DNA of 64,000 bases from Amycolatopsis deserti (GCF_014653945.1 NZ_BNAU01000008.1:186001-250000), one strand, 5' to 3'; positions 18,342 through 28,312 are shown, numbered from the stretch's first letter. Made by a program: numbers and translations. Notes: generated from the sequence alone by a model not told the origin.

Positions 18342-19787
18342 ATGGCGCCCAACGAGACGCTCAAGGTCGAGAAGCATTCGATCGATTTCGTCCCCCATTC
18401 CGAACGGTACGGGAAGGCGCGTGGCCTCTTCCCGATCTGGTTCACCGTCAACGCGAACATGCTCACCATCGCCACCGGAGCGGTCGCGGTGGCGCTGGGA
18501 CTGCCGCTCGCGTGGGCGATCGTCGCGGCGGTGGTCGGCCACTGCGTCGGCGCGATCTTCATGGCCGCGCACTCCGCGCAGGGACCGGTGCTCGGCATCC
18601 CGCAGATGATCCAGAGCCGCGCGCAGTTCGGGTACCGCGGCGCGGTGCTCCCGCTCGTGCTCGTGGTGCTGATGTACCTCGGCTACATCGCCAGCGGCGC
18701 GGTGCTCGCGGGTAACGCCCTCGCCGAGCTGCTCGGCTGGGACGTCGACGTCAGCATTGTCCTGACGAGCGTCGCCGCGACGGTGATCGCGATCTTCGGC
18801 TACCGGTTGATGCAGGTGTGGGTCAACGCGGTCTCGTGGGTGACGGCGATCGCGTTCGCCATCCTGACCGTCGGGTTCTTCTTCCGCAACGACGTCAGCG
18901 GCGCCTTCGGCACCGGCGAGTTCAGCTGGGGCGTGTTCCTGCTCGCGGTGACCCTGTCCGCGACCTGGCAGCTGACCTACGCGCCGTACGTCGCCGACTA
19001 CAGCCGCTACCTGCCCGCCCGCACCTCGGCGAAGGCGACGTTCTGGTGGACCTACGCCGGCTCGGTCGTCTCCTCGGTGTGGATGTTCGTCTTCGGCGCG
19101 CTCCTGGCCGCCGCGGCCCCGGAGGCATTCGGCGGTGGCTCCGTCCGCTTCGTCGCCGAGCAGGCCGGGTTCGCGCCGTGGCTGTTCCTCGCGATCATGG
19201 TGCTGAGCAGCCTGCCGATCCTCGCGGTCGACCTCTACGGCGCGTTCATGTCGCTGGTCACCATCACCGGCGCGCTGCGCCACGCGCGCACGATCTCCAA
19301 GCGCGGCCGGGTGCTCACGGTCTCGCTGCTCTCGGCGACCGGGGTGCTGGTCGCCATCCTCGGCCGCGGCGACTTCCTCGACAACCTCGAGAACTTCATC
19401 GTGCTGCTCGCGGTGGTCCTGGTCCCGTGGACCTCGATCAACCTCGTCGACTTTTACTTGGTGCGCAAGGAACGGTACGACGTCGCCGACATCTTCAACC
19501 CGGCCGGCCGGTACCAGGGGACCGACTGGCGCGCGATCACCGCCTACGCCGTGGGTGTCGCCGTCGAGGTCCCGTTCATGAGCACCGCCCTCTACACCGG
19601 ACCCGTGGTCGAGGTCCTGGGCGGGGCGGACGTCTCGTGGCTCATCGGGCTGGTCGTGTCGGCGGTGGCGTTCTACGTCCTGATGAAGCGGTACCCGGTG
19701 CGCCGGGGGTTCGCGCCGGTGCCGGACGGTCCCGAGGTCAGGCAGGCACGCGCCGGCGCGCCGTCTCCCGGTGGGCCGCTTCGATGA
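18342..19787 (+). CDS. NCS1 family permease (purine/cytosine permease-like)
   Basis: A 481-residue membrane protein with about twelve hydrophobic segments. The cytosolic N terminus reads VEKHSIDFVPHSERYGKARG and leads into LFPIWFTVNANMLTIATG, the characteristic start of bacterial NCS1 transporters. It also has QMIQSRAQFGYRGA and NLVDFYLVRKERYDVADIFN. Family members import cytosine, purines, hydantoins, allantoin or other nitrogen compounds. ATG 18342 follows a GGAAGG site. The shared divergent promoter with the aldehyde dehydrogenase suggests that it imports the amine or a cyclic nitrogen precursor. Its end overlaps the converging arsR gene by 50 bp. Confidence 0.88.
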   Translation: MAPNETLKVEKHSIDFVPHSERYGKARGLFPIWFTVNANMLTIATGAVAVALGLPLAWAIVAAVVGHCVGAIFMAAHSAQGPVLGIPQMIQSRAQFGYRGAVLPLVLVVLMYLGYIASGAVLAGNALAELLGWDVDVSIVLTSVAATVIAIFGYRLMQVWVNAVSWVTAIAFAILTVGFFFRNDVSGAFGTGEFSWGVFLLAVTLSATWQLTYAPYVADYSRYLPARTSAKATFWWTYAGSVVSSVWMFVFGALLAAAAPEAFGGGSVRFVAEQAGFAPWLFLAIMVLSSLPILAVDLYGAFMSLVTITGALRHARTISKRGRVLTVSLLSATGVLVAILGRGDFLDNLENFIVLLAVVLVPWTSINLVDFYLVRKERYDVADIFNPAGRYQGTDWRAITAYAVGVAVEVPFMSTALYTGPVVEVLGGADVSWLIGLVVSAVAFYVLMKRYPVRRGFAPVPDGPEVRQARAGAPSPGGPLR

Positions 19788-20082
19788 TCGCGTCGAGCAG
19801 GCCGGGGAAGAGCCGTTCCAGCTCGGCCCGGCGGAGTTCGTTCAGCTTCGCCGTGCCCTCGTAGTGCTGGCGGATGACGCCGGAGGTCCGGAGGACCTTG
19901 AAGTGGTGGGTGCCGGTCGACCGGGTGACGTCGATGTCGAAGGTGCCGCACGCCAGGGGGCGGCCGGCGTCCGCCAGCTGGCGGACGATGCTGCGGCGCA
20001 CCGGGTCGGTCAGCGCTTCCAGCACACCCTGCAGCGTGATGTCCTCCGCCGCGGGGTGGTCGCTGATTCGCTCGTTGGTCAC
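19738..20082 (-). CDS. ArsR-type winged-helix repressor
   Basis: A 114-residue ArsR/SmtB-like protein. The winged helix is visible from ALTDPVRRSIVRQLADAG through STGTHHFKVLRTSGVIRQHY, the recognition-helix and wing region. No cysteine-rich metal site is obvious, so it may sense something other than a metal. GTG 20082 is the start. It is divergent from the DHA2 exporter at 20149. A perfect palindrome sits inside that exporter's promoter, so repression of the exporter is the simplest reading. Confidence 0.85.
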   Translation of the reverse strand: MTNERISDHPAAEDITLQGVLEALTDPVRRSIVRQLADAGRPLACGTFDIDVTRSTGTHHFKVLRTSGVIRQHYEGTAKLNELRRAELERLFPGLLDAIIEAAHRETARRRVPA

Positions 20083-20111
20083 GCCGCCGATACTACGATG
20101 ATCGTCGAAGT

Positions 20112-20148
20112 TTGACCACCATCAAGTTTGATGGCTATCGTCATAACC
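20112..20148 (+). promoter_or_regulatory. promoter with a palindromic operator filling the -35/-10 spacer
   Basis: A -35 TTGACC (20112-20117) and a -10 TATCGT (20136-20141) are separated by 18 bp. The spacer holds the perfect palindrome CCATCAAGTTTGATGG (20119-20134). The expected start of transcription falls at or next to GTG 20149, giving a leaderless message. This is a textbook layout for steric repression by the divergent ArsR protein. Confidence 0.7.
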
Positions 20149-21519
20149 GTGCGTGACTCATCGGGTGTGAAACTCGCCGCCCTCGCCACCGGCTTCGTGA
20201 TGGCGTCGCTGGACGTGACCGTCGTCAACGTCGCCGGCACCGCGATCCAGCAGGAGCTGGGCGCGTCGCTGACCGAACTCACCTGGATCGTCGACGGCTA
20301 CGTGCTGGTCTTCGCCTCGTTGCTGATGCTCGCGGGCGGGCTGGCGAACCGCCTCGGCGCGAGAACGGTCTACCTCGCCGGGATGGCGGTCTTCTTCGTC
20401 GCCTCGCTCGCCTGCGCGCTCGCGCCGACCGCCGGGGTGCTCATCGCCGCGCGGCTGGTCCAGGGCGCCGGTGCCGCGTTGTTCATGCCGAGTTCCCTGT
20501 CGCTGCTGGTGTTCTCGTTCCCGGAGACCCGGGAGCGCACCCGGATGCTGGGCCTGTGGTCGGCGATCGTGGCCACCTCGGCCGCGCTGGGGCCGACGCT
20601 CGGCGGGCTGTTGGTAAGCGCTTTCAGCTGGCAGGGCATCTTCCTGCTCAACCTGCCGATCGGCGTGCTCGGCATCCTGCTGACCCGGTGGTGCATCGCG
20701 CCCGTCGAGGGGCGCCGCATCCGGCTGGCCGTGCCGGGGCACGTCCTGTGGATCGTCGCGCTCGCGGCGCTGAGCTACGCGCTCATCGAAGGCCCGCGCC
20801 TGGGCTGGATGGCGCGCCCGTTGCTCGTCGCCTACGTCGTGCTGGGTGTCACCGCCGCGGTGCTGGTGGTCCGGGAACGGCGTGCCGACCACCTGGTGAT
20901 GCCGTGGAACCTGTTCCGCGGCGCGGGGTTCACCGGCGCCAATCTGGTGGGGTTTTCCTTCAACTTCGCCGTCTACGGCAGCATGTTCATGCTCAGCCTG
21001 TACTTCCAGCGCGCCCGCGGCGCCGATCCGTTCGCCGCCGGGCTGATGCTGCTGCCGATGACGATCTGGTTCCCGCTGGGCAACCTGGTCTACTCACGCG
21101 TCTCCGGCCGGGTGCCGAACGGGATCCTGCTGACGGTCTTCCTGCTGGTCGCCGGGATCGCGTCACTGACCATGGTGGGGGTGTCGACGTCGACGCCGTA
21201 CTGGGTGCTGGCTGTCGCCGTCGCAGTCGCCAACATCGGCGCCGGCATCATCTCGCCCGGGATGACCGCCGCGCTGGTCGAGTTCGCCGGGGTGGGGCAC
21301 GCGAACGTGGCCGGGGCGGTGCTGAACGCCAACCGCCAGATCGGCACGCTGGTCGGCGTCGCGGCGATGAGCGTGGTGCTGGGCACGATCACCGACTGGG
21401 ATCGCGGGCCCGGGGTGTCGTTCCTGCTCCTCGGCGTGGCCTACCTCGCGGGCGCGGCGGGCGCGTGGTGGCTGATCGCCCGGTCGGAACGCGGCCGCGC
21501 GCGGAACGTGCGGCGGTAG
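20149..21519 (+). CDS. DHA2-type MFS drug exporter (EmrB/QacA-like)
   Basis: A 456-residue MFS protein of the 14-helix drug:H+ antiporter family. Helix 1 contains FVMASLDVTVVNVAGTAI, the DHA2 motif D1. RLVQGAGAALFMPSSLS is motif C-like, and IVATSAALGPTLGGLLV is the antiporter motif. I chose GTG 20149 because the promoter predicts transcription starting there and the repressor palindrome covers the alternative ATG 20131. It likely exports a toxic small molecule under control of the ArsR protein. The 3' end overlaps the converging AraC-type gene by 79 bp. Confidence 0.85.
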   Translation: MRDSSGVKLAALATGFVMASLDVTVVNVAGTAIQQELGASLTELTWIVDGYVLVFASLLMLAGGLANRLGARTVYLAGMAVFFVASLACALAPTAGVLIAARLVQGAGAALFMPSSLSLLVFSFPETRERTRMLGLWSAIVATSAALGPTLGGLLVSAFSWQGIFLLNLPIGVLGILLTRWCIAPVEGRRIRLAVPGHVLWIVALAALSYALIEGPRLGWMARPLLVAYVVLGVTAAVLVVRERRADHLVMPWNLFRGAGFTGANLVGFSFNFAVYGSMFMLSLYFQRARGADPFAAGLMLLPMTIWFPLGNLVYSRVSGRVPNGILLTVFLLVAGIASLTMVGVSTSTPYWVLAVAVAVANIGAGIISPGMTAALVEFAGVGHANVAGAVLNANRQIGTLVGVAAMSVVLGTITDWDRGPGVSFLLLGVAYLAGAAGAWWLIARSERGRARNVRR

Positions 21520-22430
21520 GTGTCCGGCGGCACGCCGATCGCGCGCTGGAAGTGGCGCCGCAGCGTGGTCGCGGTGCCCATGCCGGCCGCCGCCGCGATG
21601 GCGTCGACGCCGTCGTCCGTGGTCTCCAGCAGCTCCTGCGCGCGGCGGATCCGCTGGGCCAGCAGCCATCGCAGCGGGGTGGTGCCGGTGACCGCGTGGA
21701 ACTGGCGGGCCAGGTGGCGTGAGCTGAGGTTCGCCCGGCGGGCCAGGTCCTCGACCGTCAACGGCTGGTCCAGCCGGGCCATCACCCACGGCAGCAGCTC
21801 GCCCAGGGGATGGCCGTCCGGCTCGGGCACCGGCGTGCTGACGAACTGGGCCTGGCCGCCTTCGCGGTGCGGCGGCACGACCAGGCGGCGGGCCACGACG
21901 TTGGCGATCGCCGAGCCGTGGTCGAGGCGGACCAGGTGCAGGCACAGGTCCATCGCCGCGGCCTTGCCCGCGGACGTGAGCACGCGGCCGTTGTCGACGT
22001 AGAGCACGTCCGGGTCGACCGTCACCCGCGGGTAGCGCGCGGCCAGCTCGCCGGTGTGGGCCCAGTGCGTGGTCGCGCGCAACCCGTCCAGCAGGCCGGC
22101 GGCGGCGAGCACGAACGCGCCGGTGCACAGGGAGACCACCCGCGCGCCCGCCTCGTGGGCGGCGCGCACCGCCTCGACCAGGTCGGCCGGCGGGTCGTCG
22201 TCGACGTCGGCCAGCGCGGGCACGATCACGGTGCCCGCCCGCGCCAGCCGGTCGAGCCCGTCGTCCGGCTCGACCAGGAAGCGGCCCACCCGCACCGGGC
22301 GCGTGCCGCACACGCTGAGGTCGTACCAGGGCACCCGCACCGCGTCCGGGGGTGAGCCGAAGACCTCACAGGCCAGCGCCAGCTCGAAGTGCAGCATCCC
22401 GTCGGTGGCGGCGACCGCGACAGACCTCAT
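21441..22430 (-). CDS. GATase1-AraC family transcriptional regulator (FtrA-like)
   Basis: A 329-residue regulator. An N-terminal DJ-1/PfpI-like GATase1 domain (about 1-190) includes the nucleophile-elbow-like VVSLCTGAFVLAAAGLLDG. The C-terminal AraC domain (about 215-310) has two helix-turn-helix units, ARRANLSSRHLARQFHAVTG and IAAAAGMGTATTLRRHFQRA, and ends in VPPDTYRRTF. ATG 22430 is the start. Such proteins activate amine or aromatic catabolism genes. The divergent neighbour is the saccharopine-dehydrogenase-like gene at 22528, a possible target. Effector unknown. Confidence 0.88.
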   Translation of the reverse strand: MRSVAVAATDGMLHFELALACEVFGSPPDAVRVPWYDLSVCGTRPVRVGRFLVEPDDGLDRLARAGTVIVPALADVDDDPPADLVEAVRAAHEAGARVVSLCTGAFVLAAAGLLDGLRATTHWAHTGELAARYPRVTVDPDVLYVDNGRVLTSAGKAAAMDLCLHLVRLDHGSAIANVVARRLVVPPHREGGQAQFVSTPVPEPDGHPLGELLPWVMARLDQPLTVEDLARRANLSSRHLARQFHAVTGTTPLRWLLAQRIRRAQELLETTDDGVDAIAAAAGMGTATTLRRHFQRAIGVPPDTYRRTFRARPRSDRAISHHAPAAPAR

Positions 22431-22527
22431 GTCGGAAAGTGTACGGGTCGTGTCGTTCCGGACACTGGGCAGCGGCGGGCCGGTGGGACAGGCTTTCGGC
22501 AGTGGATCACTTCGGGTGGGAGCAGGC

Positions 22528-23529
22528 GTGGAACGAGTTGCGGTGTACGGCGCGTACGGGCACACCGGGCGGTTCGTGGTCGCGGAGCTGCGCGAGCGGG
22601 GGTATGTCCCGCTGCTGCTGGGACGCGACCGGGACAAGCTGCTGGCGATGGCCGAGCCGGGATCGGAGGTGCGGCCGGCGCCGGTCGACGACCCGGCCGC
22701 GCTCGACCGCGCCCTGGCCGGCGCGGCGGCGGTGATCAACTGCGCCGGTCCCTTCGCGACGACCGCCGCCCCGCTGATCGAGGCGGCCCTGCGCGCGGGC
22801 ATCCCGTACGTGGACGTGGCGGCCGAAATCGAGGCGAACGCCGACACGTTCGCGCGGTTCGCCGACCGGGCCGCGGACACCGTGGTGGTCCCGGCGATGG
22901 CGTTCTTCGGCGGTCTCGGCGACCTGCTGGTGACCGCGGCGATGGGGGACTGGACGGCGGCGGACGAGGTGCACATCGCTTACGGCCTGAGCAGCTGGCA
23001 CCCGACCGCCGGAACATTGGCCGCGGGCGCGGTGTCGCGAGAGCGCCGGGAGGGCCGCCGCGTCCGCTACAGCGGCGGAGGGCTGCAGTACCACGACGAC
23101 GCCCTGCCGACGCTGGAGTGGGAGTTCCCGGCCCCGCTCGGACGGCAGGACGTCATCGGGGAGTTCAGCATGGCCGACATCGTCACCGTGCCGACGCACC
23201 TGGCCGTCCCCGAGGTGCGCACCTACATGACCGCGAAGGCGGCGGCGGACCTGGCCGCGGCCGCCGTCGATGAGCGGGGCCGGTCCGGGCAGACCTTCGT
23301 GGTGGACGTGGTCGTCCGCGCCGGTGGTGCGGAACGCCGGATGTCCGCGAGTGGCCGGGACATCTACGCGATCAGCGCGCCGCTCGCGGTGGAGGCCGTC
23401 GACCGGATCCTGAGCGGACGGACGCGGTCGAAGGGCGTGGTGTCGGCGGGTGCGGCGTTCGACGCGCCGGACTTCCTGCGCGCGCTGGCGCCGCACCTGT
23501 CGCTGTCTCAGCCGACCTGGTGCCGGTAG
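22528..23529 (+). CDS. saccharopine dehydrogenase-like / trans-acting enoyl reductase family protein
   Basis: A 333-residue NAD(P)-binding protein beginning [20 protein letters not shown], a Rossmann motif typical of the saccharopine-dehydrogenase-like family. It continues with [20 protein letters not shown] and [10 protein letters not shown], also standard for that family. GTG 22528 has a GGGAGCAG site. The family includes membrane-lipid enoyl reductases and many uncharacterised oxidoreductases; the substrate cannot be assigned. It is divergent from the AraC-type regulator, and its end overlaps the converging betA-like gene by 22 bp. Confidence 0.75.
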   Translation: MERVAVYGAYGHTGRFVVAELRERGYVPLLLGRDRDKLLAMAEPGSEVRPAPVDDPAALDRALAGAAAVINCAGPFATTAAPLIEAALRAGIPYVDVAAEIEANADTFARFADRAADTVVVPAMAFFGGLGDLLVTAAMGDWTAADEVHIAYGLSSWHPTAGTLAAGAVSRERREGRRVRYSGGGLQYHDDALPTLEWEFPAPLGRQDVIGEFSMADIVTVPTHLAVPEVRTYMTAKAAADLAAAAVDERGRSGQTFVVDVVVRAGGAERRMSASGRDIYAISAPLAVEAVDRILSGRTRSKGVVSAGAAFDAPDFLRALAPHLSLSQPTWCR

Positions 23530-25166
23530 AAGGGCTCTTTGATCGGCGCCAGCGGGGTGTTGCCGAGGATCAGGTCGGCCGCCTTCTCGGCCGTCATGAT
23601 CACCGGCGCGTAGATGTTGCCGTTGGTGATGTAGGGCATCACCGACGCGTCCACGACCCGCAGGCCCTCCGTGCCGTGCACCCGCATCGAGCCGGGGTCC
23701 ACAACGGACATCTCGTCCACACCCATCTTCGCCGTGCAGGACGGGTGCAGCGCGGTCTCCGCGTCCTTCGCCACCCAGTCCAGGATCTGCTCGTCGGTCT
23801 CCACCGCCGGGCCGGGGGAGATCTCGCCGCCGTTGAACCGGTCCAGCGCCGGCTGGTTGAGGATCCTCCGCGCCACCTGCACGGCCTCCACCCACTCGCG
23901 CCGGTCGTTCTCCGTCGACAGGTAGTTGAACCGCAGCGCCGGATGCCGCCGCGGGTCGGTCGAGGTGATCTTCACGCTGCCGCGCGTGTCGGCGTACATC
24001 GGTCCCACGTGGACCTGGTAGCCGTGCCCGCCGGCGGGCACCGACCCGTCGTAGCGGATCGCGATCGGCAGGAAGTGGAACATCAGGTTCGGATACGCCA
24101 CGGTGTCGTTGCTGCGCACGAAACCGCCGCCCTCGAAGTGGTTCGTCGCACCCGGGCCGGACCGCAGGAACAGCCACTGCGCGCCGATCAGCGGCCGCCG
24201 CCACGTCGCCAGGTGCGGCTGCATCGACACCGGCTCCTTGCACGCGTACTGGATGTACACCTCGAGGTGGTCCTGCAGGTTCTCCCCGACACCGGGCAGA
24301 TCGCGGACCACGTCGATGCCGAGCCGGCTCAGCTCGGCCGCGTTGCCCACGCCCGACAGCTGCAACAGCTGCGGCGTGTTGATCGCGCCGCCGCACAGCA
24401 CGATCTCCTTGCCGTACACCTCACGCGGCGCACCCCGCCCGGTCGAGTACTCGACACCGACCGCCCGGGTGCCGCGGAACAGGATCTGCGACACGAACGC
24501 GCGCGTCCGCACGGTCAGGTTCTTCCGGTGCCGCACCGGGTGCAGGTAGGCGCGCGCGGCGGAGAGCCGCCGGCCGCGGCGCACGTTCCGGTCGAACGGC
24601 CCGAACCCCTCCTGCCGGTAGCCGTTCACGTCGTCCGTGCGCGGGTACCCGGCCTGTTCCGCGGCGTCGAAGAACGCCTGGAACAACGGGTTCGACGCCG
24701 GCCCGCGCTCCAGCTCCAGCGGGCCGTCGTGCCCGCGCCACCGCCCGTCCGGCGGATCGGCCAGGCAGTTCTCCATGCGCTGGAAGTAGGGCAGGCAGTG
24801 CGCGTAGTCCCACCCGGACATTCCGGGGTCGGCCGCCCAGCGCTCGTAGTCCATCGGGTTGCCCCGCTGGAAGATCATGCCGTTGATGCTGCTCGACCCG
24901 CCGAGGATCTTGCCGCGCGCGTGGTAGATGCGCCGCCGGTTCATGAACGGCTCCGGCTCGCTGCGGTAACCCCAGTCGTAGAACCGGCTGCCGATCGGGA
25001 AGGTCAGCGCGGCGGGCATGTGCACGAACACGTCCCACTTGGCGTCCGACCGGCCCGCCTCCAGCACCAGCACCTTCACCTTCGGATCGGCCGACAGCCG
25101 GTTGGCCAGCACGCACCCGGCCGAGCCGCCGCCGACGATGATGAAGTCGTAGTTCTCCGTGCTCAC
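23508..25166 (-). CDS. betA: GMC oxidoreductase, choline dehydrogenase BetA-like
   Basis: A 552-residue FAD enzyme. The N terminus has [18 protein letters not shown] (ADP-binding) and [20 protein letters not shown] (GMC signature 1). GMC signature 2 is [15 protein letters not shown]. The C terminus has HPSCTAKMG and [20 protein letters not shown], closely like choline dehydrogenase. It oxidises choline to betaine aldehyde and possibly on to betaine. GTG 25166 has a GAGGAGG site. It follows an APC permease and a BetB-like aldehyde dehydrogenase in one operon (28213 to 23508). Other alcohols are possible for GMC enzymes, but the neighbours favour choline. Confidence 0.87.
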   Translation of the reverse strand: MSTENYDFIIVGGGSAGCVLANRLSADPKVKVLVLEAGRSDAKWDVFVHMPAALTFPIGSRFYDWGYRSEPEPFMNRRRIYHARGKILGGSSSINGMIFQRGNPMDYERWAADPGMSGWDYAHCLPYFQRMENCLADPPDGRWRGHDGPLELERGPASNPLFQAFFDAAEQAGYPRTDDVNGYRQEGFGPFDRNVRRGRRLSAARAYLHPVRHRKNLTVRTRAFVSQILFRGTRAVGVEYSTGRGAPREVYGKEIVLCGGAINTPQLLQLSGVGNAAELSRLGIDVVRDLPGVGENLQDHLEVYIQYACKEPVSMQPHLATWRRPLIGAQWLFLRSGPGATNHFEGGGFVRSNDTVAYPNLMFHFLPIAIRYDGSVPAGGHGYQVHVGPMYADTRGSVKITSTDPRRHPALRFNYLSTENDRREWVEAVQVARRILNQPALDRFNGGEISPGPAVETDEQILDWVAKDAETALHPSCTAKMGVDEMSVVDPGSMRVHGTEGLRVVDASVMPYITNGNIYAPVIMTAEKAADLILGNTPLAPIKEPFYRHQVG

Positions 25167-25177
25167 GTTCGTCCTCC

Positions 25178-26698
25178 TCAGGAAAGCTCGTCGACGAGCC
25201 GGCTGCCGGTGCTCGCGCGGTGTTCGGGGAGCGTGCCCAGGTGGTGGCGGCCCTTGAACCGGAACCACACCAGCCCGATCGCGGCGACGATCCCGATGAA
25301 GATCAGGGCCATCCAGCGCAGCGCTCCGCCGCCGTAGATCTGCTCGCGTGGCCACGCGAGGTTCACGGACATCCCGGCGCCCCACAGCACGGCCACGATG
25401 TTGACCGGCAGGCCCAGCCGCCCCAGCGAGAAGTGACCGCCCGCGTCGCGGCCCGTCCACCCGCCGCGCAACCGTTTGACCAGCATCGGCACCGTCACCA
25501 GCAGGTAGGCCAGGTAGATCATGACCACCGCGACGCTGGTGACCGCGGTGAAGATCTGCGGGGTGCCGATGTTGACCAGCAGGATCGCCACCGCGACCGC
25601 GCCGATGAGGATCGCCGGGACCACCGGTGTGCCGGTCTTGGCGTTGATCCGCGCCAAGCGCACCCCGAACGGCAGGGCGTTGTCCCGGGCCATCGCGAAC
25701 ATCAGCCGGATCCCGGCGGTGTGCACGGCCAGCGCGCACACCGTGATCGCGACGACGATGCAGCCCAGGAACACCTTGCCCAGCGGCCCGCCGAGCACCT
25801 GCAGCACGATCAGCTGCAGCCCGCCCGCCGACGTGCCCAGCCGCGGGTCGGACAGGTCCGGCGCGGCCATGATCGCGAACAGCAGGATCAGCCCGCCGAT
25901 CACGAACGACGCGATGACCGCCCGCAGGATCGCCGCGGGAGCGGTGCGCCGCGGGTTGACGGTCTCCTCGCCCAGCGAACTCGCCGTGTCGAAGCCGTAC
26001 ATGACGTAGGCGGAGGCGATCGCGGCGACCAGGAACACGCCGGCGTAGCCACCCGTGTGCCCCTCGCCGAGCCCGTGCGTGTCCACGAAGACCTCCGGCC
26101 CGCGCACCACGTTCACCGCGAGGATGACGACCAGCAGGACCGCCGCGATCAGCTCGATGAACACGCCGATGCTGTTGATGCGCGCCATCAGCTTGACGCC
26201 GAAGGCGTTGACCAGGGTGGTGAACAGGATCAGCACGGCGCCCCAGATCACCGCGGAGATGCCGAAGTCGTGGGCGCCGCTGCCGTCGCCGACCAGCTGG
26301 AAGCCGGACCACAGCTGCGGCAGCGTGACCTGGTAGGCCAGCACCACGCTCGCCAGGGTGACCACGGAGGCGGTGAACATCATCCACCCGGCGAGCCACG
26401 ACGTGGTGGGCCCGGCGAGTCTCTTGGACCAGTTGTAGACCGACCCGGCGACCGGGTAGCGGGCGGCCAGCTCGGCGAAACACAGGGCCACCGCCAGCTG
26501 CCCGACGAAGACCATCGGCCAGGACCACCAGTAGGCCGGCCCGCCGGTGCCGAACCCGAAGTAGAACAGCTGGAACGTGCCGGTGAGGATGGAGATGTAG
26601 CTGACGCCGGCGGCGAAACTGGCGAACTTGCCGATGCTGCGGTCGAGGGACTGCCGGTACCCGAACTCGGACAGTCCGTGGTCGTTGCTGGTGCTCAC
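25178..26698 (-). CDS. APC superfamily amino acid/choline permease
   Basis: A 506-residue membrane protein with about twelve hydrophobic segments. It has [36 protein letters not shown] and [20 protein letters not shown], typical of the amino acid/choline transporter branch that includes yeast Uga4 (GABA) and Hnm1 (choline). It lies 11 bp upstream of the betA-like gene and 45 bp downstream of the betB-like gene, so choline uptake is the likely role (inference). GTG 26698 follows a GGAGG-like site. Confidence 0.85.
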   Translation of the reverse strand: MSTSNDHGLSEFGYRQSLDRSIGKFASFAAGVSYISILTGTFQLFYFGFGTGGPAYWWSWPMVFVGQLAVALCFAELAARYPVAGSVYNWSKRLAGPTTSWLAGWMMFTASVVTLASVVLAYQVTLPQLWSGFQLVGDGSGAHDFGISAVIWGAVLILFTTLVNAFGVKLMARINSIGVFIELIAAVLLVVILAVNVVRGPEVFVDTHGLGEGHTGGYAGVFLVAAIASAYVMYGFDTASSLGEETVNPRRTAPAAILRAVIASFVIGGLILLFAIMAAPDLSDPRLGTSAGGLQLIVLQVLGGPLGKVFLGCIVVAITVCALAVHTAGIRLMFAMARDNALPFGVRLARINAKTGTPVVPAILIGAVAVAILLVNIGTPQIFTAVTSVAVVMIYLAYLLVTVPMLVKRLRGGWTGRDAGGHFSLGRLGLPVNIVAVLWGAGMSVNLAWPREQIYGGGALRWMALIFIGIVAAIGLVWFRFKGRHHLGTLPEHRASTGSRLVDELS

Positions 26699-26743
26699 GC
26701 GCGCCTCCTCTTCAGTACTGCGGCGTGGAGAAGGGAATCCCGG

Positions 26744-28213
26744 TCAGCCCTTGAACCAGTGCTGCGGCCGGGGATCGATGTTGTGGTAGATGTGCTTGGT
26801 CTCGCGGTACTCGTGCAGGCCGGACGGGCCGAGTTCCCGGCCGATGCCGGACTTGCCGAAGCCGCCCCACTCCGCCTGCGGCAGGTAGGGGTGGTAGTCG
26901 TTGATCCAGACCGTGCCGTGGCGCAGGGCCCCGGCCACGCGCTGGGCGCGCCCGGCGTCGGAGGTCCACACCGCGCCGGCGAGGCCGTAGTCGGTGTCGT
27001 TGGCCAGTTCGATGGCTTCCTCCTCGGTCGCGAACCGTTCCACGGTCACCACCGGGCCGAACACCTCCTCGCGCACCACGGCCATGTCGCGGGTGCAGTC
27101 GCCGAACACGGTGGGACGGAGGAAGAAACCGTTGCGCAGCGCGGGATCCTCCGGCCGCGTGCCGCCCGCGCGCAACGTGGCCCCGGCGGCGAGCGCCCCG
27201 GCGATGTAGCCCTCGACCTTCGCGCGGTGCTGCTCGGAGATGAGCGGACCGGACTCGGTGGCGGGGTCGAGCCCGTTGCCCAGCCGGATGCGGTCGGCGC
27301 GCGCGGCCAGCTCGTCGACGAACCGGTCGTGGATCCCGTTCTGCACGATCAGCCGGGCGCCCGCCGAGCAGACCTGTCCGGAGTGGATGAACGCGGCGTT
27401 GAGGGCCTGGTCCACGGCGGTGTCGAAATCGGCGTCGTCGAAGACCACGTTGGGGTTCTTGCCGCCCAGTTCCAGCGCCACCCGGCGGACCCCGCGCGCC
27501 GCGGCGGCCATGATCTTCTCGCCGGTCGCGAGCCCGCCGGTGAACGACACCAGGTCGACCCCGGGGTGCTCGACCATCGCGGCGCCGACCGCGCCCGGCC
27601 CGAGCAGCAGGTTCACCACTCCCGGCGGCACACCGGCCTCCTCGGCGAGCGCGACGAGCCGGATGGTGGTCAGCGGGGTCAGCTCGCTCGGCTTGAGCAC
27701 CATCGTGTTGCCCGCGGCCAGCGCCGGGGCGATCTTCCAGGAGATCTGCAGCAGCGGGTAGTTCCACGGGGCGATCAGCGCGCAGACGCCCACCGGCTCG
27801 TGCACGATCCGGCTGATCGCGCCCGGGTTCCCGGTGTCCACCACGCGCCCGGCCTCCTGCGCGATCGCCGCGGCGTAGTAGCGGAACACCGCGACCACGT
27901 CGTCGACGTCGATGCGGCCCTCGGCGAGGGTCTTGCCGGTGTCCAGGCTTTCCGTGCGGGCGAGGTCCTCCCGGTCGCGGAGCAGCAGGTCGGCGATGCG
28001 GGTGAGCAGCTCGGCGCGCTCGCCGGCGGTGGTGCGGCGCCACGGTGAGCCGGGGCGGAACGCCCGGCGCGCGGCGGTGACGGCCAGGTCGACGTCGGCC
28101 GGCCCGGCGAGGGCGACCGACTGGATGACGGACGCGTCGTAGGGGTTGAGGACGTCGGTGCGGGACCCGTCGCGCCCCTCGGTCCAGTTTCCGTCGATGT
28201 ACAGGTCCTTCAT
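26744..28213 (-). CDS. betB: betaine aldehyde dehydrogenase (BetB-like)
   Basis: A 489-residue ALDH. It has PWNYPLLQISWKIAPALAAG, LKPSELTPLT, base Glu in ALELGGKNPNVVF and catalytic Cys in HSGQVCSAG, and ends with GGFGKSGIGRELG. The segment LDTGKTLAEGRIDVDDV is typical of betaine aldehyde dehydrogenases. It would convert betaine aldehyde to glycine betaine with NAD+. ATG 28213 has a GAAAGGG site. It is first in the operon betB-permease-betA and is divergent from a TetR regulator with two operator-like sites in between. Confidence 0.88.
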   Translation of the reverse strand: MKDLYIDGNWTEGRDGSRTDVLNPYDASVIQSVALAGPADVDLAVTAARRAFRPGSPWRRTTAGERAELLTRIADLLLRDREDLARTESLDTGKTLAEGRIDVDDVVAVFRYYAAAIAQEAGRVVDTGNPGAISRIVHEPVGVCALIAPWNYPLLQISWKIAPALAAGNTMVLKPSELTPLTTIRLVALAEEAGVPPGVVNLLLGPGAVGAAMVEHPGVDLVSFTGGLATGEKIMAAAARGVRRVALELGGKNPNVVFDDADFDTAVDQALNAAFIHSGQVCSAGARLIVQNGIHDRFVDELAARADRIRLGNGLDPATESGPLISEQHRAKVEGYIAGALAAGATLRAGGTRPEDPALRNGFFLRPTVFGDCTRDMAVVREEVFGPVVTVERFATEEEAIELANDTDYGLAGAVWTSDAGRAQRVAGALRHGTVWINDYHPYLPQAEWGGFGKSGIGRELGPSGLHEYRETKHIYHNIDPRPQHWFKG

Positions 28214-28278
28214 GAGCCCTTTCCGATGCGGTAGCGGGCAACGCCGGCGCTGGATGTGATGCGCGGCACGTTCAGTGC

Positions 28279-28312
28279 GTACATTTGTACATGAGAGTGC
28301 GTACGAATGTCC
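28279..28312. promoter_or_regulatory. pair of operator-like sites between betB and tetR
   Basis: GTACATTTGTAC (28279-28290, perfect 5-bp arms) and the related GTACGAATGTCC (28301-28312) lie 22 bp apart, about two helical turns. They sit between the divergent betB-like and tetR genes and fit cooperative binding by the adjacent TetR protein (inference). Confidence 0.6.

Noticed and set aside
16011..19283. Very long minus-strand open frame across the TetR, aldehyde dehydrogenase and permease genes
   Set aside because: It is Arg/Gly/Asp/His-rich shadow coding typical of high-GC DNA; the true genes in this stretch have clear family motifs in other frames.
25220..28048. 942-residue plus-strand open frame opposite the permease and betB
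   Set aside because: Shadow of the minus-strand genes; rich in H, R, D, G and Q without recognisable motifs.
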